Part shown: in pieces, positions 1 to 6,219 of the stretch
Position numbering within the stretch: the stretch's first letter is position 1
Layout: every line of letters begins with the position of its first letter
Notes under the pieces: model-generated
Told to the model about the DNA's origin: nothing
The model's database searches: none
What the model saw: only the letters and a program-made list of their open reading frames with translations
Program-made: the position numbers and the translations under genes
Origin: an uncultured Clostridia bacterium
GTDB taxonomy: Bacteria > Bacillota > Clostridia > Peptostreptococcales > Anaerovoracaceae
Length of the DNA stretch: 33,827 bases
NCBI GenBank assembly: GCA_944383465.1
Contig: CALWPQ010000032.1
Span: 1 to 33,827, forward strand
Direction of reading: 5' to 3'

Positions 1-126
1 TTTTAAAATTGCGAGACAAATCAAGATGTCTCACAATAATTATTCCATAAAGAACATACGAAACAAAGACAAATAATGGAAAAAACGAAAACCCGGTACG
101 AATATCCGAAAATCCGTACAACAAAA
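1..126 (-). promoter_or_regulatory. Duplicated 5' leader, copy A (for a gene left of the window)
   Basis: This stretch matches 857-982 without gaps, with about ten mismatches by eye. Copy B is the leader of the secreted protein that starts at 827, so copy A is probably the leader of a paralogous minus-strand gene whose start codon would lie about 30 bases left of position 1. It holds a hairpin (arms 11-17 and 28-34) and an operator-like motif at 105-126. In minus-strand RNA one hairpin pair is G-U where copy B has G-C, so the stem survives. The paralogue itself is outside the window and is inferred only. Confidence 0.6.
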
Positions 127-200
127 AAACATTTGATGTTAAAAAGGCTAAAAGCGAATATTATAAAAGTTAGCGTCATAACATAACTGTGATAGACGAA

Positions 201-228
201 GAGGCTGCCTCAAAATAGAGGCAACCTC
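201..228. terminator. Hairpin, possible bidirectional terminator
   Basis: Arms 201-211 and 218-228 pair in ten of eleven positions (GAGG, one mismatch, TGCCTC) around a six-base A/T loop. The flanking T-runs are short, so termination is uncertain. It lies between two minus-strand leaders, where a terminator for the upstream minus-strand gene would be expected. Confidence 0.4.
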
Positions 229-244
229 GCTTGTTTATGCTCCG

Positions 245-281
245 CTGAATAAAACGACATTGCTTGGCAAGCTTTATTCAG
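245..281. repeat. Nested inverted repeat
   Basis: An outer stem of nine perfect pairs (CTGAATAAA at 245-253 with TTTATTCAG at 273-281) encloses a second small stem (GCTT 262-265 with AAGC 269-272). The function is not known. It could be a terminator-like structure or a relic of a small mobile repeat. Confidence 0.4.
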
Positions 282-392
282 AGATATAAAAGCTTTAATA
301 TTAGTGCAAGCTCGCGGCTGGACAAAGTAATATCAAGCTGTGGAAAAACACTTTATAAAAAGACATTTGAATGTCCGTGAAGCACGCTTGTT

Positions 393-827
393 TTAATAAT
401 CTAATGTTTTATAATATGTTTTCGTTGACTGTATACCGTTAACTTTATCAGTGAGTTCTATTTTTATTCTGTATTCTTTATCTGAGGAAATGCCAAAACT
501 GCATGCATGTAAAATTGATATACTATCTTCAACTGTCTTTGTCTGTGTGCTGCCTTCAACATCGGTAAAGCTCGTTGTTCCGAGAGGCGCCGACTGTACA
601 GTTATTTCAGATGTAATGAAAGGCGTTTTACCGGAACTTGTTGCGGAAATTTCAGCTCGCGCTCTTGTTGATGAAGTTGCAATAAATGAGGACACGCAGG
701 ACATAATAGTATTAGGCGACGCTGTGTTATCAGGCGGCATCGCTGCGAAGGCAATGCTTGAGGAAAAAATGCTTGCGAGCATCATTGCTAAAACTAAAAT
801 TGCCGAGATCTTTTTCATTTTTTTCAT
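393..827 (-). CDS. Small secreted protein of unknown function
   Basis: A 144-residue protein. The ATG at 827 is chosen because AGGAGA lies six bases before it; upstream in-frame ATGs lack a ribosome binding site. Residues 1 to about 28 form a clear Sec signal peptide: a Lys-rich start, a hydrophobic core and a likely cut after AFA. The mature part of about 115 residues is rich in Ser and Thr and looks like a single beta-rich domain, ending in alternating strands such as YRIKIELTD and a Tyr-rich tail. I do not recognise the family with confidence; it resembles small secreted beta-sandwich proteins common in gut Clostridia. Its leader is duplicated at 1-126, implying a paralogue to the left. 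It is divergent from the Spo0A-C gene. Confidence 0.75.
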   Translation of the reverse strand: MKKMKKISAILVLAMMLASIFSSSIAFAAMPPDNTASPNTIMSCVSSFIATSSTRARAEISATSSGKTPFITSEITVQSAPLGTTSFTDVEGSTQTKTVEDSISILHACSFGISSDKEYRIKIELTDKVNGIQSTKTYYKTLDY

Positions 828-856
828 TTTTTGTCTCCTTTTCTTTTGCATAAGTA

Positions 857-982
857 TTTTATAATTGCGAGACAAATCAAGCCGTCTCGCAATAATTATT
901 CCATAGGGATCATACAAAACAAAGACAAATAATGGAAAAAACGAAACCCCGGTACGAATATCCGAAAACCCGTACAACAAAA
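857..982 (-). promoter_or_regulatory. Duplicated 5' leader, copy B (secreted protein)
   Basis: This is the upstream region of the minus-strand secreted protein and the partner of 1-126. It contains a hairpin in the transcribed leader (arms 867-873 and 884-890, GCGAGAC/GTCTCGC, ten-base loop) about 40 bases before the start codon. It also contains the operator-like motif at 961-982. A weak minus-strand promoter could use a TATGAT -10 around 910-915; I would not insist on it. Confidence 0.55.
961..982 (+). promoter_or_regulatory. Operator-like 22-bp motif, copy 2 of 3
   Basis: The core T-C-CGAAA-A-C-C-CGTA is followed by CAACAAAA. It recurs at 105-126 and 2281-2302, with 18 of 22 positions identical in all three. 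The core is an imperfect palindrome, as expected for a dimeric HTH protein; the perfect-arm version is TACGA-AAGC-TCGTA at 2281-2294. Binding by one of the neighbouring XRE proteins is an inference. Confidence 0.5.
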
Positions 983-983
983 G

Positions 984-1046
984 ATGCATATTTTGTTGTA
1001 TGCTTAATATGCAACAAAAAGAAAAAAATGATAAGATTTTTTATCT
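984..1046. promoter_or_regulatory. Adjacent inverted repeats in divergent intergenic region
   Basis: GCATAT (986-991) pairs with ATATGC (1007-1012), and TTTTGTTG (991-998) pairs with CAACAAAA (1012-1019). CAACAAAA is also the tail of the operator motif. Just downstream, TGATAA (1029-1034) faces TTATCT (1041-1046), close to the perfect TGATAA/TTATCA pair at 2306-2323. The region lies between the divergent secreted-protein and Spo0A-C genes and probably holds control sites for one or both. Confidence 0.45.
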
Positions 1047-1147
1047 TTTTGCGAATTTGGCAAATGCGAGAATATACCGAAAGCCGAGCAGTAATTTAAA
1101 TCGCACCTTGCTGAAAGGTATCATTAAAGGAGGCATAATAGAATAGA

Positions 1148-1534
1148 ATGAAAGAGAAAGATAAGAGCATAGGTGAGAAAGATAAAAGCGTAAGTGGACA
1201 CAGCCCGGCTAACATTCAGGAGCTGCTCTATCGAATGGGCGTAACCGCGAAATATATTGGATTTTTCCATACATCCTGTGCTGTTGAGCTGGCAATGGAA
1301 GATCCGGAAAGATTGCTTCTTGTTACCAAGTGGCTTTATCCGGATGTAGCGGAACGCTATGAAACATCGTGGAAATCAGTTGAGCGTAATATACGCACAG
1401 CGACGAATGTGGCTTGGAATTCGAATCCAGATGCACTTTCGGAATACGCAGGGTTTGAGCTTTCCGAAAAACCATGTAATTCGCAGTTCTTAGCTATACT
1501 GGCAAACTATTGCAGTCGCTTTAAGACTGAGTAG
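1148..1534 (+). CDS. Stand-alone Spo0A C-terminal DNA-binding domain protein
   Basis: A 128-residue protein. Residues from about 21 to 126 match the Spo0A C-terminal (effector) domain along its length: a helix containing MGVTAKYIGF, then a helix ending LVTKWLYPDVAERY, then the recognition helix with SVERNIR and VAW, and a C-terminal segment with NSQFLAILA. In Spo0A this domain binds the 0A box. Here the phospho-receiver domain is absent; only about 20 Lys/Asp/Ser-rich residues precede it, so control by phosphorylation is not expected. AAAGGAGG (1126-1133) lies 14 bases before the ATG, which is long but no nearer start fits. It is divergent from the secreted protein and upstream of three XRE genes. 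A 0A-like box (TTCGACT) is at 1746-1752. The DNA target is inferred. Confidence 0.85.
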   Translation: MKEKDKSIGEKDKSVSGHSPANIQELLYRMGVTAKYIGFFHTSCAVELAMEDPERLLLVTKWLYPDVAERYETSWKSVERNIRTATNVAWNSNPDALSEYAGFELSEKPCNSQFLAILANYCSRFKTE

Positions 1535-1619
1535 GTCATATCAATAAGGGGAAAATAAAGCAAGCAGGGAAATAGAAATAGAATAACGAGGAAACGGGGA
1601 ATCAATCATTCTCGGCAAC

Positions 1620-1666
1620 AAAGCAGCCTTCTTTATCAAAAAATCTGATAGAAACAGGCTGCTTTT
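1620..1666 (+). terminator. Terminator after the Spo0A-C gene
   Basis: AAAGCAGCCT (1620-1629) pairs with AGGCTGCTTT (1656-1665), followed by T residues. The 26-base loop is large for a terminator. Confidence 0.55.
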
Positions 1667-1682
1667 GCATTTTATAAAAACT

Positions 1683-1733
1683 TAAAAAATTTTAAAAAAA
1701 AGTGCAGTCAAATATGCGATTTTGTCACTATAT
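1683..1733 (+). repeat. Upstream control region shared by XRE genes 1 and 3 (copy 1)
   Basis: This 51-bp block matches 2763-2813 at about 42 positions without gaps. It is an A-rich tract, then AGTGCAGT (1701-1708) and TTTTGTCACTA (1720-1730). AGTG and CACT form the ends of an imperfect inverted repeat with identical spacing in both copies. The rest of the 310-base interval 1535-1844 holds the terminator above and the ribosome binding site of the next gene; I see no gene in it. Confidence 0.5.
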
Positions 1734-1844
1734 CTTGTATGAGCTTTCGACTTAGGCGATTACAGGAGGGAAGGTGATAAAGATGATAAGAGATGGAACA
1801 AGATAAAAGCACATTATAGAAATTTTTTAAGAAAGGAAAGAAAA

Positions 1845-2243
1845 ATGATATATAAACAAAAGGATACTGATAACGAAATCAAAAATAATAAGAAGGCAGA
1901 CTATACGGAATGGCAAGTCAGGTTCAGCCGCAATCTTGAAAATATAAGAAAAGAGAGCGGTAAATCGATTGTAGAATTTTCCGAAGAACTCGGTATTCCC
2001 AAGTCTACTATGCAGCCGATACTGAAAACGGGAAACACGACATTAAATACCGCAGTCAGTATTGCCAGCGCGCTTGATGTTTCGTTAGATGAACTTATAA
2101 GGGGAGAGGATGCTTTTGAGCAGACGAGATTTATAACGCTGGCGGGTCAGATGTTTGAAAAATTTGACAGACTGGATGCAGAAGAACAGGAACTCATCCT
2201 CCACCACATAAATGAAATCTTTGGCATAGTGAGAAAGAAATAA
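1845..2243 (+). CDS. XRE-family HTH transcriptional regulator (paralogue 1)
   Basis: A 132-residue protein. A charged N-terminal tail of about 25 residues precedes an XRE/Cro-CI helix-turn-helix at roughly 27-86: RNLENIR, then EFSEELGIPKSTM as the HTH core, then LDVSLDELI. A short acidic, helical C-terminal part (to 132) ends in IVRKK and may dimerise. There is no enzymatic or peptide-sensing domain. AAAGGAAA precedes the ATG at good spacing. It is clearly related to the proteins at 2360 and 2884, which share GIPKST, GNTTL or GNTSL, and the final helix. It probably acts as a repressor of itself and neighbours through the repeats at 1683-1733, 2281-2323 and 2763-2813, but this is inference. 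Confidence 0.85.
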   Translation: MIYKQKDTDNEIKNNKKADYTEWQVRFSRNLENIRKESGKSIVEFSEELGIPKSTMQPILKTGNTTLNTAVSIASALDVSLDELIRGEDAFEQTRFITLAGQMFEKFDRLDAEEQELILHHINEIFGIVRKK

Positions 2244-2280
2244 TAGTTATCGACTAAAATACGAAATGTCGGTATTCATT

Positions 2281-2323
2281 TACGAAAGCTCGTACAACAA
2301 AATAGTGATAAGATGTTTTATCA
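2281..2323 (+). promoter_or_regulatory. Operator-like region upstream of XRE gene 2
   Basis: It contains copy 3 of the 22-bp motif (2281-2302), here with perfect arms TACGA/TCGTA around a four-base spacer. It also contains a perfect inverted repeat TGATAA (2306-2311) / TTATCA (2318-2323). Another imperfect TACGA..CGGTA site lies just upstream (2260-2274). Together they fill the space where the promoter of the 2360 gene should be. Confidence 0.5.
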
Positions 2324-2359
2324 TTATATAAAAAATAGGAAAGAGAAGAGTGACAAGAA

Positions 2360-2701
2360 ATGAATAAAGTAGAAAATTTTGCAAAGAATTTAGAAAGTAT
2401 AAGAAAAACAAGAAAGAAGTCGCTGACGGAATTTGCAAGAGAAATAGGCATTCCAAAATCTACATTGCAGTCCATTTTAAAAGATGGGAACACAACGCTT
2501 GATACAGCATCCCGCGTCGCAGATTCGCTGCATATTTCTCTTGATAACCTGATCAGCAAAGAAGAAAGTTTTGATGATATAAGGTTTTGTGAGTCGGTGA
2601 AAGAAATTATTGCAATATTTGATGGACTTGATTATGAGCAGCAGACGACACTTGAGTATTACATAATAAAAATTTTGGAGATTATTTCTAAAAAGAGATA
2701 A
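2360..2701 (+). CDS. XRE-family HTH transcriptional regulator (paralogue 2)
   Basis: A 113-residue protein lacking the N-terminal tail of its paralogues. The XRE helix-turn-helix spans about residues 5-65 (NLESIR, EFAREIGIPKSTL, LHISLDNLI), followed by a helical tail of about 45 residues that ends IISKKR. The ribosome binding site is weak (GGAAAGAGAAGAG before the ATG). A strong hairpin terminator follows the stop, so the gene is probably its own transcription unit. Its upstream region carries the operator motif shared with the secreted-protein leaders, which ties the XRE genes to those leaders. Auto-repression is the simplest expectation; it is not shown by sequence alone. Confidence 0.82.
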   Translation: MNKVENFAKNLESIRKTRKKSLTEFAREIGIPKSTLQSILKDGNTTLDTASRVADSLHISLDNLISKEESFDDIRFCESVKEIIAIFDGLDYEQQTTLEYYIIKILEIISKKR

Positions 2702-2707
2702 GCTGCG

Positions 2708-2739
2708 AAAAGCGTCGCTTCGATTGCAGCGGCGCTTTT
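2708..2739 (+). terminator. Terminator after XRE gene 2
   Basis: A twelve-pair stem (2708-2719 with 2728-2739, one G-T wobble) has an eight-base loop and runs of A before and T after the GC core. Confidence 0.75.
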
Positions 2740-2762
2740 AATTTGCTCATAATAACAGAAAA

Positions 2763-2813
2763 TAAAAAATTTAAAAAAAAAGTGCAGTAAAATAGTTAGT
2801 TTTATCACTACAT
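2763..2813 (+). repeat. Upstream control region shared by XRE genes 1 and 3 (copy 2)
   Basis: Partner of 1683-1733. AGTGCAGTAAAA (2781-2792) faces TTTTATCACTA (2800-2810), giving a better inverted repeat than copy 1 (AGTG..TAAAA against TTTTA..CACT). The TAGTGATAA-like half-site also appears at 2303-2311. Confidence 0.5.
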
Positions 2814-2883
2814 AATATCAGAGTTTGATGGATAGGCCTGAACAGGTGTAATTTAGTCTGAATTTTTACGGAGGAAAATGATA

Positions 2884-3243
2884 ATGAACTACGAAAAAGA
2901 TGATAATTGGCAAAATCGTTTTGGACGCAATTTGGAGAGTATCAGAAAGGCGCGTCATAAGTCGGTCAAAGAATTTGCAATAGAGCTTGGCATTCCAAAA
3001 TCGACGCTGCATCCCATTATAAAAAACGGTAATACCAGTCTTAATACGGCAGTACAAATATCAAATGCACTTGATAAGCCGCTTGACGACCTCATAAATG
3101 GTGACTTTATGCTGGGCGAAACACGCTTGAGCAAGTCAGCGAAAGAGCTTATTTCCGCATTTGAAAATTTGAGCGCAGAAGAGCAGGAAACTGCGATATA
3201 CCATATAACGGAGCTTCTTAAAATAGTGAGAAAAAAGTATTAA
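2884..3243 (+). CDS. XRE-family HTH transcriptional regulator (paralogue 3)
   Basis: A 119-residue protein from the ATG at 2884. An earlier in-frame ATG at 2878 is only three bases from the GGAGG at 2870-2874, while 2884 is nine bases away, so 2884 is preferred. The XRE helix-turn-helix spans about 13-73 (RNLESIR, EFAIELGIPKSTL, LDKPLDDLI). The C-terminal helix ends IVRKKY, as in paralogue 1. The protein and its upstream region both resemble those of the 1845 gene, so a gene-plus-promoter duplication is likely. Target genes are not known. Confidence 0.84.
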   Translation: MNYEKDDNWQNRFGRNLESIRKARHKSVKEFAIELGIPKSTLHPIIKNGNTSLNTAVQISNALDKPLDDLINGDFMLGETRLSKSAKELISAFENLSAEEQETAIYHITELLKIVRKKY

Positions 3244-3335
3244 AGGCAGAAGCTGAAAAAAGTGGTAAAAACATATGGAAATTTTGAATGTGATATGTTA
3301 CGATAAATTAAAATAAACGAAAAGAGGAAAACAAA

Positions 3336-3716
3336 ATGAGAAAAGTAATAGTCACAACAAATGCTCCTGCGGCAATAGGTCCTTATTCACAGGGCAACCT
3401 TGCAGGAAATACTCTTTATGTATCGGGGCAGCTGCCGCTTAATCCGGAGACGGGAGAGATGCCCGAGGGCGTTATTGCACAGACAGAGCAGTCGCTGAGC
3501 AACGTAAAAGCCATAGTTGAGGCTGCGGGCGGCACTATGGATAATGTTGTAAAAACAATAGTCTTTCTCAAGGATATGAACGATTTTGCCGATATGAACG
3601 GCGTATATGCGAAGTTTTTTACAGAGGGACTTTATCCGTCGCGTTCAGCTGTCGAGGTTGCAAGACTTCCTAAAGATGCACTCGTAGAAGTAGAAGCTAT
3701 CGCATATATCGGATAA
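3336..3716 (+). CDS. ridA: RidA family reactive imine/enamine deaminase
   Basis: A 126-residue protein covering the whole RidA (YjgF/YER057c/UK114) family. It hydrolyses reactive enamine/imine intermediates, such as 2-aminoacrylate released by PLP enzymes, to stable keto acids in the cytoplasm. The family signature is visible: AIGPYSQG near the N-terminus, [11 protein letters not shown], and the C-terminal block [23 protein letters not shown] with the conserved Arg that holds the substrate carboxylate. The ribosome binding site is AAGAGGA. It is 12 bases upstream of rlmN and probably co-transcribed. Family members form trimers. The chance of another function is small. Confidence 0.93.
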   Translation: MRKVIVTTNAPAAIGPYSQGNLAGNTLYVSGQLPLNPETGEMPEGVIAQTEQSLSNVKAIVEAAGGTMDNVVKTIVFLKDMNDFADMNGVYAKFFTEGLYPSRSAVEVARLPKDALVEVEAIAYIG

Positions 3717-3728
3717 GCAGAGAGACAA

Positions 3729-4829
3729 ATGTTAAACTTACTCGATGCAGATAAAAAATTGATAGAGGATTTTTTTGAAGGAATTGGGGAAAAGAAATTT
3801 CGTGCCGCGCAGACAGCAGCGTGGCTGTACCGCGGCGCGGTGAACTTTTCCGAGATGACGGATTTGTCAAAAAGCTTGCGTTTAAAGCTTGAAGAAGCCG
3901 AGGCAGCGGGACAGATTACAACAGGCAGGCTCGAAAAACTCGATTCGCGAAGATCAAGCGACAGAAGCACAGAGAAATTTCTGTTTGGTCTTACAGATGG
4001 CAACGCTATAGAAACAGTGCTTATGAAGTATAAGTACGGCAATTCTGTTTGTGTGTCGTCGCAGGCCGGATGCAGAATGGGCTGTGCTTTTTGCGCGAGT
4101 ACGATAGGTGGACTTAAGCGCAACCTGACTGCCGGTGAAATTATGGCGCAGGTGACATCAGTGCTGCGGCATATAAAGGATGAGCAAAGTATTCCTCTGG
4201 CGTCAGATATGGAGCGCATAGGACATATAGTGATAATGGGTACCGGCGAGCCTTTTGACAATTTTGACAATGTAAAACGCTTTATAGAGCTTGTAAACAG
4301 CCCGAAAGGACTTGGGATAAGCATGAGAAATATTACGGTTTCTACATGCGGTATAGTGCCGATGATAAGGCGTTTTGCAGAAGAACTTCCGCAGGCAAAT
4401 CTTGCGATATCTCTTCATGCGCCCGATAATAGGACGCGTGACAATATGATGCCGATAAATAAAAAATATCCGATAGAAGAACTTCTTCCGGCGTGCAGCG
4501 AATATGTAAGGCTCACAGGACGCAGAATAACATTTGAATATGCGCTTGCCGCGGGAGTGAATGATGCCCGCGGAAATGCGGAGGAACTTTCGGGACTGCT
4601 TCGGCACTATTTCTGCGCAAGAAATGAAACACGCGGGTTGTGCCATGTAAATCTCATTCCTTTAAATAAGGTAAAAGAAACGGGAATGGAGGGCTCAGAC
4701 AGAAAAAGAGCCGAGAATTTCCGTGATTTTCTCATAGAGAGCGGCATACCGGCGACGATAAGGCGTGAAATGGGCGCGGACATAAACGCGGCCTGCGGCC
4801 AGCTCAGGCTTAGCAAAAATAAAGAGTAA
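3729..4829 (+). CDS. rlmN: Dual-specificity 23S rRNA/tRNA adenine-C2 methyltransferase RlmN
   Basis: A 366-residue radical SAM enzyme, normal length for the family. It places a methyl group on C2 of A2503 in 23S rRNA (and A37 of some tRNAs). The iron-sulfur ligands are C115, C119 and C122 in CRMGCAFC. The methyl-carrying Cys is C356 in the terminal ACGQLR motif. The N-terminal HhH-like accessory region (1-90, with FRAAQTAAWLY) is present, as is the SAM-binding GTGEPFDN stretch. C115/C119/C122 plus C356 together distinguish RlmN from ordinary radical SAM enzymes. A 118-base gap with a fresh promoter follows. Confidence 0.96.
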   Translation: MLNLLDADKKLIEDFFEGIGEKKFRAAQTAAWLYRGAVNFSEMTDLSKSLRLKLEEAEAAGQITTGRLEKLDSRRSSDRSTEKFLFGLTDGNAIETVLMKYKYGNSVCVSSQAGCRMGCAFCASTIGGLKRNLTAGEIMAQVTSVLRHIKDEQSIPLASDMERIGHIVIMGTGEPFDNFDNVKRFIELVNSPKGLGISMRNITVSTCGIVPMIRRFAEELPQANLAISLHAPDNRTRDNMMPINKKYPIEELLPACSEYVRLTGRRITFEYALAAGVNDARGNAEELSGLLRHYFCARNETRGLCHVNLIPLNKVKETGMEGSDRKRAENFRDFLIESGIPATIRREMGADINAACGQLRLSKNKE

Positions 4830-4869
4830 AATTTTCTGAAAATATTGTCATTTTAAAAATGATTTGAGG

Positions 4870-4898
4870 TTGAGTTATATTTGCTGGTAGTGTATAAT
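4870..4898 (+). promoter_or_regulatory. SigA-type promoter for the P-loop/Nudix gene pair
   Basis: TTGAGT (4870-4875), a 17-base spacer and TATAAT (4893-4898), about 50 bases before the ATG at 4948. Confidence 0.65.
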
Positions 4899-4947
4899 TA
4901 TAATTAAGAAAAAAGGCTGCGGCTTTTATTATAAGGAGGCGATTTTT

Positions 4948-5370
4948 ATGGTACAGTTATTAATCGGTCATAAGGGAAGCGGAAAGACGAAGAGCATGTG
5001 CGATATGGCAAATGAGCTCATTGAAAAGTCATCGGGAAGCATTGTATTCTTAAGTAAAAATGACAGACTTATACACGATCTTAAGCATAAAATCAGGGTA
5101 GTATGTATGGAGGATTTTAGCCATATAACGAATCCTGACGAATATATCGGCTTTATATACGGCATCATAAGCTCAGATCACGATCTTGAGTATGTGTTTA
5201 TCGACAGCATATTAAAGCATGCCGATGTAAGCCCATCGGATCTGCCGGCATTTCTTACAAGACTTACAAATATAACTAAACTTTATGGAGTAAAGTTTGT
5301 TGTAAGCGTAAGCCTCGATAAAGAAGAGATGGTAGGCATCGACTTTTCAGATTTTGAGGTGCTTAATTAG
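4948..5370 (+). CDS. Small P-loop protein, function unknown
   Basis: A 140-residue protein starting at an ATG preceded by AAGGAGG. A Walker A motif (GHKGSGKT, residues 7-14) sits at the very N-terminus. A likely Walker B strand is YVFIDSI about 90 residues in, and a further strand is VKFVVSVSL. The length and order fit a minimal RecA/AAA-like nucleotide-binding core with no added domain. I do not recognise a named family. Small proteins of this type occur in Clostridia next to housekeeping genes. Its stop overlaps the GTG start of the Nudix gene by one base, so the two are translated as a pair. ATP binding is likely; the client is unknown. Confidence 0.7.
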   Translation: MVQLLIGHKGSGKTKSMCDMANELIEKSSGSIVFLSKNDRLIHDLKHKIRVVCMEDFSHITNPDEYIGFIYGIISSDHDLEYVFIDSILKHADVSPSDLPAFLTRLTNITKLYGVKFVVSVSLDKEEMVGIDFSDFEVLN

Positions 5371-6002
5371 TGAAAAATTTTTCTGTATCCGAGCTTGCGG
5401 ATATATTTAGCGGAAGACCTGTAGGCACGGTTGAAAAATGCAGATATTTTTCTGTGCTTATGCCGCTTGTTGAAAATGACGGCGATACATATGTCCTCTT
5501 TGAGCTGCGGGCAAAGCATATGAAAACTCAGCCCGGAGAGGTCTGTTTTCCGGGCGGAAGGATAGAGCCGGGTGAAAAGGCTGTAGATTGCGCTGTGCGT
5601 GAAGCCTGTGAAGAGCTGGGAATATTCAAAGAGGATATAGAGGTTTTTTGTGAGCTTGACAGCAGCAGAAATTCCGCAGGCTCTGTGATATACAGGTTTA
5701 TGGGGCAAATCTCTTATGATGCGCTTTCGCGTCTTGAGCTTTCAAAAAATGAAGTGGAAGAGGTGTTTCTCGTACCGCTTTCATATTTTCTCGAAAATGA
5801 ACCGGCTGTTATGCGCGTAAATATCGGTCCGACAAAGGACTACAAAGAGCTTTCTAAAGCGTACGGTCTTGATATGTACGATTGGGGTGAATCTGTGAGC
5901 GAAGTTCCTGTTTACAATTACGGCAAGTATTGTATATGGGGTCTCACGGGACGGATGATGATGAATTTTGTAAGTATACTTGCTCAGAGCGAAAAGGCAT
6001 GA
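5370..6002 (+). CDS. Nudix hydrolase, CoA-pyrophosphatase-like
   Basis: A 210-residue protein starting at GTG (5370-5372), which overlaps the preceding TAG. The Nudix box is complete at about residues 63-85: G-x5-E-x7-REACEELGI, with the metal-binding glutamates in place. Just before it is PGEVCFPGGR, typical of the NudL/YeaB type that cleaves CoA and related diphosphates. The C-terminal region ends with WGLTGRM, also typical of that group. The substrate is therefore probably CoA or acyl-CoA, but Nudix substrates are hard to predict. A strong terminator follows. Confidence 0.85.
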   Translation: MKNFSVSELADIFSGRPVGTVEKCRYFSVLMPLVENDGDTYVLFELRAKHMKTQPGEVCFPGGRIEPGEKAVDCAVREACEELGIFKEDIEVFCELDSSRNSAGSVIYRFMGQISYDALSRLELSKNEVEEVFLVPLSYFLENEPAVMRVNIGPTKDYKELSKAYGLDMYDWGESVSEVPVYNYGKYCIWGLTGRMMMNFVSILAQSEKA

Positions 6003-6040
6003 TGCTGCTTTATTTATAATAAAAATATAATAAAAAAGGA

Positions 6041-6069
6041 CGGGGCAAATATTACCATTGCCCCGTTTT
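6041..6069 (+). terminator. Terminator after the Nudix gene
   Basis: CGGGGCAA (6041-6048) pairs perfectly with TTGCCCCG (6058-6065), followed by TTTT. Confidence 0.85.
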
Positions 6070-6125
6070 GCTGTATTTTTCAAGTGTTAGCGTAAAGAGG
6101 AAACAGGATGGTAATTTTTGAGTGA

Positions 6126-6154
6126 TGACTTTTCATATTTAAGGATAATATAAT
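6126..6154 (+). promoter_or_regulatory. Candidate promoter of the CAP-domain gene
   Basis: TGACTT (6126-6131), a 17-base spacer and TATAAT (6149-6154), 66 bases before the start codon. A TTGACT at 6154-6159 could serve a second, weaker promoter. Confidence 0.35.
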
Positions 6155-6219
6155 TGACTTGTGGAAATAGAGTAAAAATATACCCCTGTAATTTTTGGAG
6201 AAAAGAAAGGAGGACAAAT

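Larger units (their letters stand above)
127..392. other. Non-coding stretch with hairpins
   Basis: No convincing gene is visible between copy A of the leader and the stop codon of the secreted protein. The stretch holds two strong inverted repeats, listed separately at 201-228 and 245-281. A short minus-strand hairpin (362-375, GACATT/AATGTC, followed on that strand by five T) may end transcription of the secreted protein gene. Confidence 0.5.

Noticed and set aside
451..864. Plus-strand open frame of 137 codons opposite the secreted protein
   Set aside because: It is antisense to a gene with a clear signal peptide and ribosome binding site, and its own translation shows no domain.
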